Assembly (NCBI GenBank): GCA_900321845.1
Contig: ONXT01000125.1
Span: 1 to 7,320, forward strand
DNA: 7,320 nt
Origin: an uncultured Bacteroidales bacterium
GTDB lineage: Bacteria > Bacteroidota > Bacteroidia > Bacteroidales > WCHB1-69
Direction: 5' to 3'
The position numbers and the translations under genes are program-made. The notes beneath the pieces are model-generated. The model did not search any database and was not told where the DNA came from. It saw nothing but the letters and a program-made list of their open reading frames with translations. This document shows, piece after piece, positions 5,970 through 7,320 of this stretch (position 1 is the first letter of the stretch; each line of letters opens with the position of its first letter).

Positions 5970-7320
5970 TTATCTTTTTACGCGCCGCATCACGCCAGAA
6001 ACGACCGATTTGACTAACGTCCGCTCGTTGTACATCACCACAGCAACGTAAACCAGCAACAGCAATGTATTGACAACCAATGTGATGGCAAGACTATCGG
6101 GATACAAGAATTCCTTTAGGTACTTGCATGCGAAGAAGATTGCGAGCGCAAGAGCGAAATAGCCGAAAATAGGTTTCAGGTTATAGGGCACCGGATTTTT
6201 CTTCTGGCCGAGGAGATAGGATATCACCATGCAGACGCCATAGCCGGCAAAACCACCCCACGCGCAAGCCACATAGCCGATTCTCGGGACAAAGACAAAG
6301 TTGATGGCGAGCAAAACGATGCAGCCGATGGCGGAAATAATCGCGCCCCACCAAGTCTCGTCATTCAGTTTGTACCAGAAGGAGAGATTGAAATAGATGC
6401 CCATGAAAATCTCGGCCATCATCACAATTGGCACCACCTGCAAGCCTTCCCAATAGTCGCTTTTGATGATGTATTTCAGAATGTCGAGGTAGGCCACCAC
6501 AGCCACGAAAGCCAGCAGCGTGAACAACACGAAGTACTTCATCACCTTTGCCTGCGACTCCTTGCTTTTCCGCCCCTCCGCCTTGTTTTCGCCGAAGACG
6601 AACGGCTCGTATGCATAGCGGAACGCCTGCGTAATCATCGCCATAATCATAGCGATTTTGACGCACGCCCCATAAATGCCCAACTGCACCTCCCCTTCCG
6701 GACCCGGCACAATAAAGCGGTAGCAGATTTTGTCCGCCACTTGGTTCATAATGCCGATGATGCCCAAAAGCAGCAGCGGCCAAGTGTATTTCAGCATCTG
6801 CTTCATCATACCGGAATCGAAGCCGTAACGCAGGTTTTTCAATTCGGGCAGGAAGCCGAACGTGATGAGCGCGGTGCAGATTAGATTGACCACAAAGATG
6901 TAACCGACTTGATAATCAGGTTGATACCAACTCATTAGCGAAGGATGGCTTTGCGCCAACGAAGGCGCGGCGAGGAAGATAAATAGGTTGAGTCCGATGT
7001 TCAGAAAGACGAAAGAGAGCTTGAGCGCGGCGAACTTCAGGGCTCTTTTCTGGTAGCGGAGATAGGCGAACAGAATGGCCTGGAATGCATCCAACGCAAC
7101 GACAATCGCCATAATCTCAATGTATTCGGGGTGCGCGGAATAGCCTAATGCGGAGGAGAGCGGCCCGAGGAACAGCGTACACAATGCAACGAAGACAAGC
7201 GCAACGCCGCCGACTGCCAACGAAGAGGTGGAGAAGGCCTTCAACGGATTGACCCCGTCCTTGTTCGCAAAACGGAAAAAGGTGGTCTCCATGCCAAAAG
7301 TTAGCAGAACCAGCAGAAAA
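5970..7320 (-). CDS. Polysaccharide/oligosaccharide flippase of the MATE-like (Wzx) type, 5' end outside window
   Basis: The reading frame enters at the right edge and stops at 5972-5970 (TAA), with 449 full codons visible. The ATG at 7292 is internal: the nine upstream codons (FLLVLLTFG) continue a membrane helix and join it to METTFFRFANKDG, a motif that sits after the first helices in Bacteroidota flippases. About 30-50 residues are probably missing, assuming the usual length near 480-500. About twelve more hydrophobic segments follow, ending in the basic tail MRRVKR, with charged loops such as FGENKAEGRKSKES. There are no soluble catalytic domains. The family moves lipid-linked sugars across the inner membrane for lipopolysaccharide, capsule or other surface glycans; the exact substrate cannot be told. 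MurJ (lipid II flippase) is a related alternative, less likely by eye. It is convergent with the sigma operon, with a 113-base gap and no clear terminator. Confidence 0.85.
   Translation of the reverse strand, partial: FLLVLLTFGMETTFFRFANKDGVNPLKAFSTSSLAVGGVALVFVALCTLFLGPLSSALGYSAHPEYIEIMAIVVALDAFQAILFAYLRYQKRALKFAALKLSFVFLNIGLNLFIFLAAPSLAQSHPSLMSWYQPDYQVGYIFVVNLICTALITFGFLPELKNLRYGFDSGMMKQMLKYTWPLLLLGIIGIMNQVADKICYRFIVPGPEGEVQLGIYGACVKIAMIMAMITQAFRYAYEPFVFGENKAEGRKSKESQAKVMKYFVLFTLLAFVAVVAYLDILKYIIKSDYWEGLQVVPIVMMAEIFMGIYFNLSFWYKLNDETWWGAIISAIGCIVLLAINFVFVPRIGYVACAWGGFAGYGVCMVISYLLGQKKNPVPYNLKPIFGYFALALAIFFACKYLKEFLYPDSLAITLVVNTLLLLVYVAVVMYNERTLVKSVVSGVMRRVKR

Noticed and set aside
6361..6783. 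140-codon open frame on the minus strand overlapping the flippase in another frame
   Set aside because: It is an out-of-frame shadow of the flippase: His/Gly/Arg-rich and without helices, while the flippase frame is continuous.

Overview
The window looks like a piece of a Bacteroidota chromosome, most likely order Bacteroidales. Four things point there: TAnnTTTG-type -7 promoter elements, start codons with no Shine-Dalgarno sequence, a gliding-motility/type IX secretion (T9SS) type B C-terminal domain, and a MutS2 that begins MIYP-x-x-FE-x-KIGFD. All of this is read by eye; no search was run.

Layout, left to right. Two genes lie on the minus strand: a small inner-membrane protein with an anti-sigma-like N-terminus (101-649) and a secreted class A acid phosphatase of the PAP2 superfamily (746-1459). 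A divergent intergenic region (1460-1594) carries a strong Bacteroidota promoter for the phosphatase and a plausible one for the next gene. Three genes then read on the plus strand: mutS2 (1595-4051), an ECF sigma factor (4152-4724) and, one base later, a single-pass membrane protein (4726-5856). The last gene, on the minus strand and convergent with them, is a polysaccharide flippase of the MATE/Wzx type (5970-7320), whose 5' end lies beyond the right edge.

The most interesting unit is the sigma factor and its partner. The partner has the layout of a Bacteroidota anti-sigma protein: a short cytoplasmic N-terminus with a P-x-G-aromatic motif, then one membrane helix. Outside the membrane it continues as a long Thr/Pro/Ser-rich linker, an Ig-like segment and a T9SS type B sorting domain. 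I infer that it could tie transcription to the state of type IX secretion or the cell envelope, an idea related to the known SigP/PorXY/PorA signalling of Porphyromonas. The 101-649 product has the same cytoplasmic-motif-plus-helix plan but no adjacent sigma gene in the window.

The other genes are housekeeping or envelope functions: MutS2 (recombination control or ribosome rescue), periplasmic phosphate-ester hydrolysis, and export of lipid-linked glycans. No RNA genes, CRISPR arrays, insertion sequences or integration sites were seen, and no gene-free stretch exceeds 140 bases.
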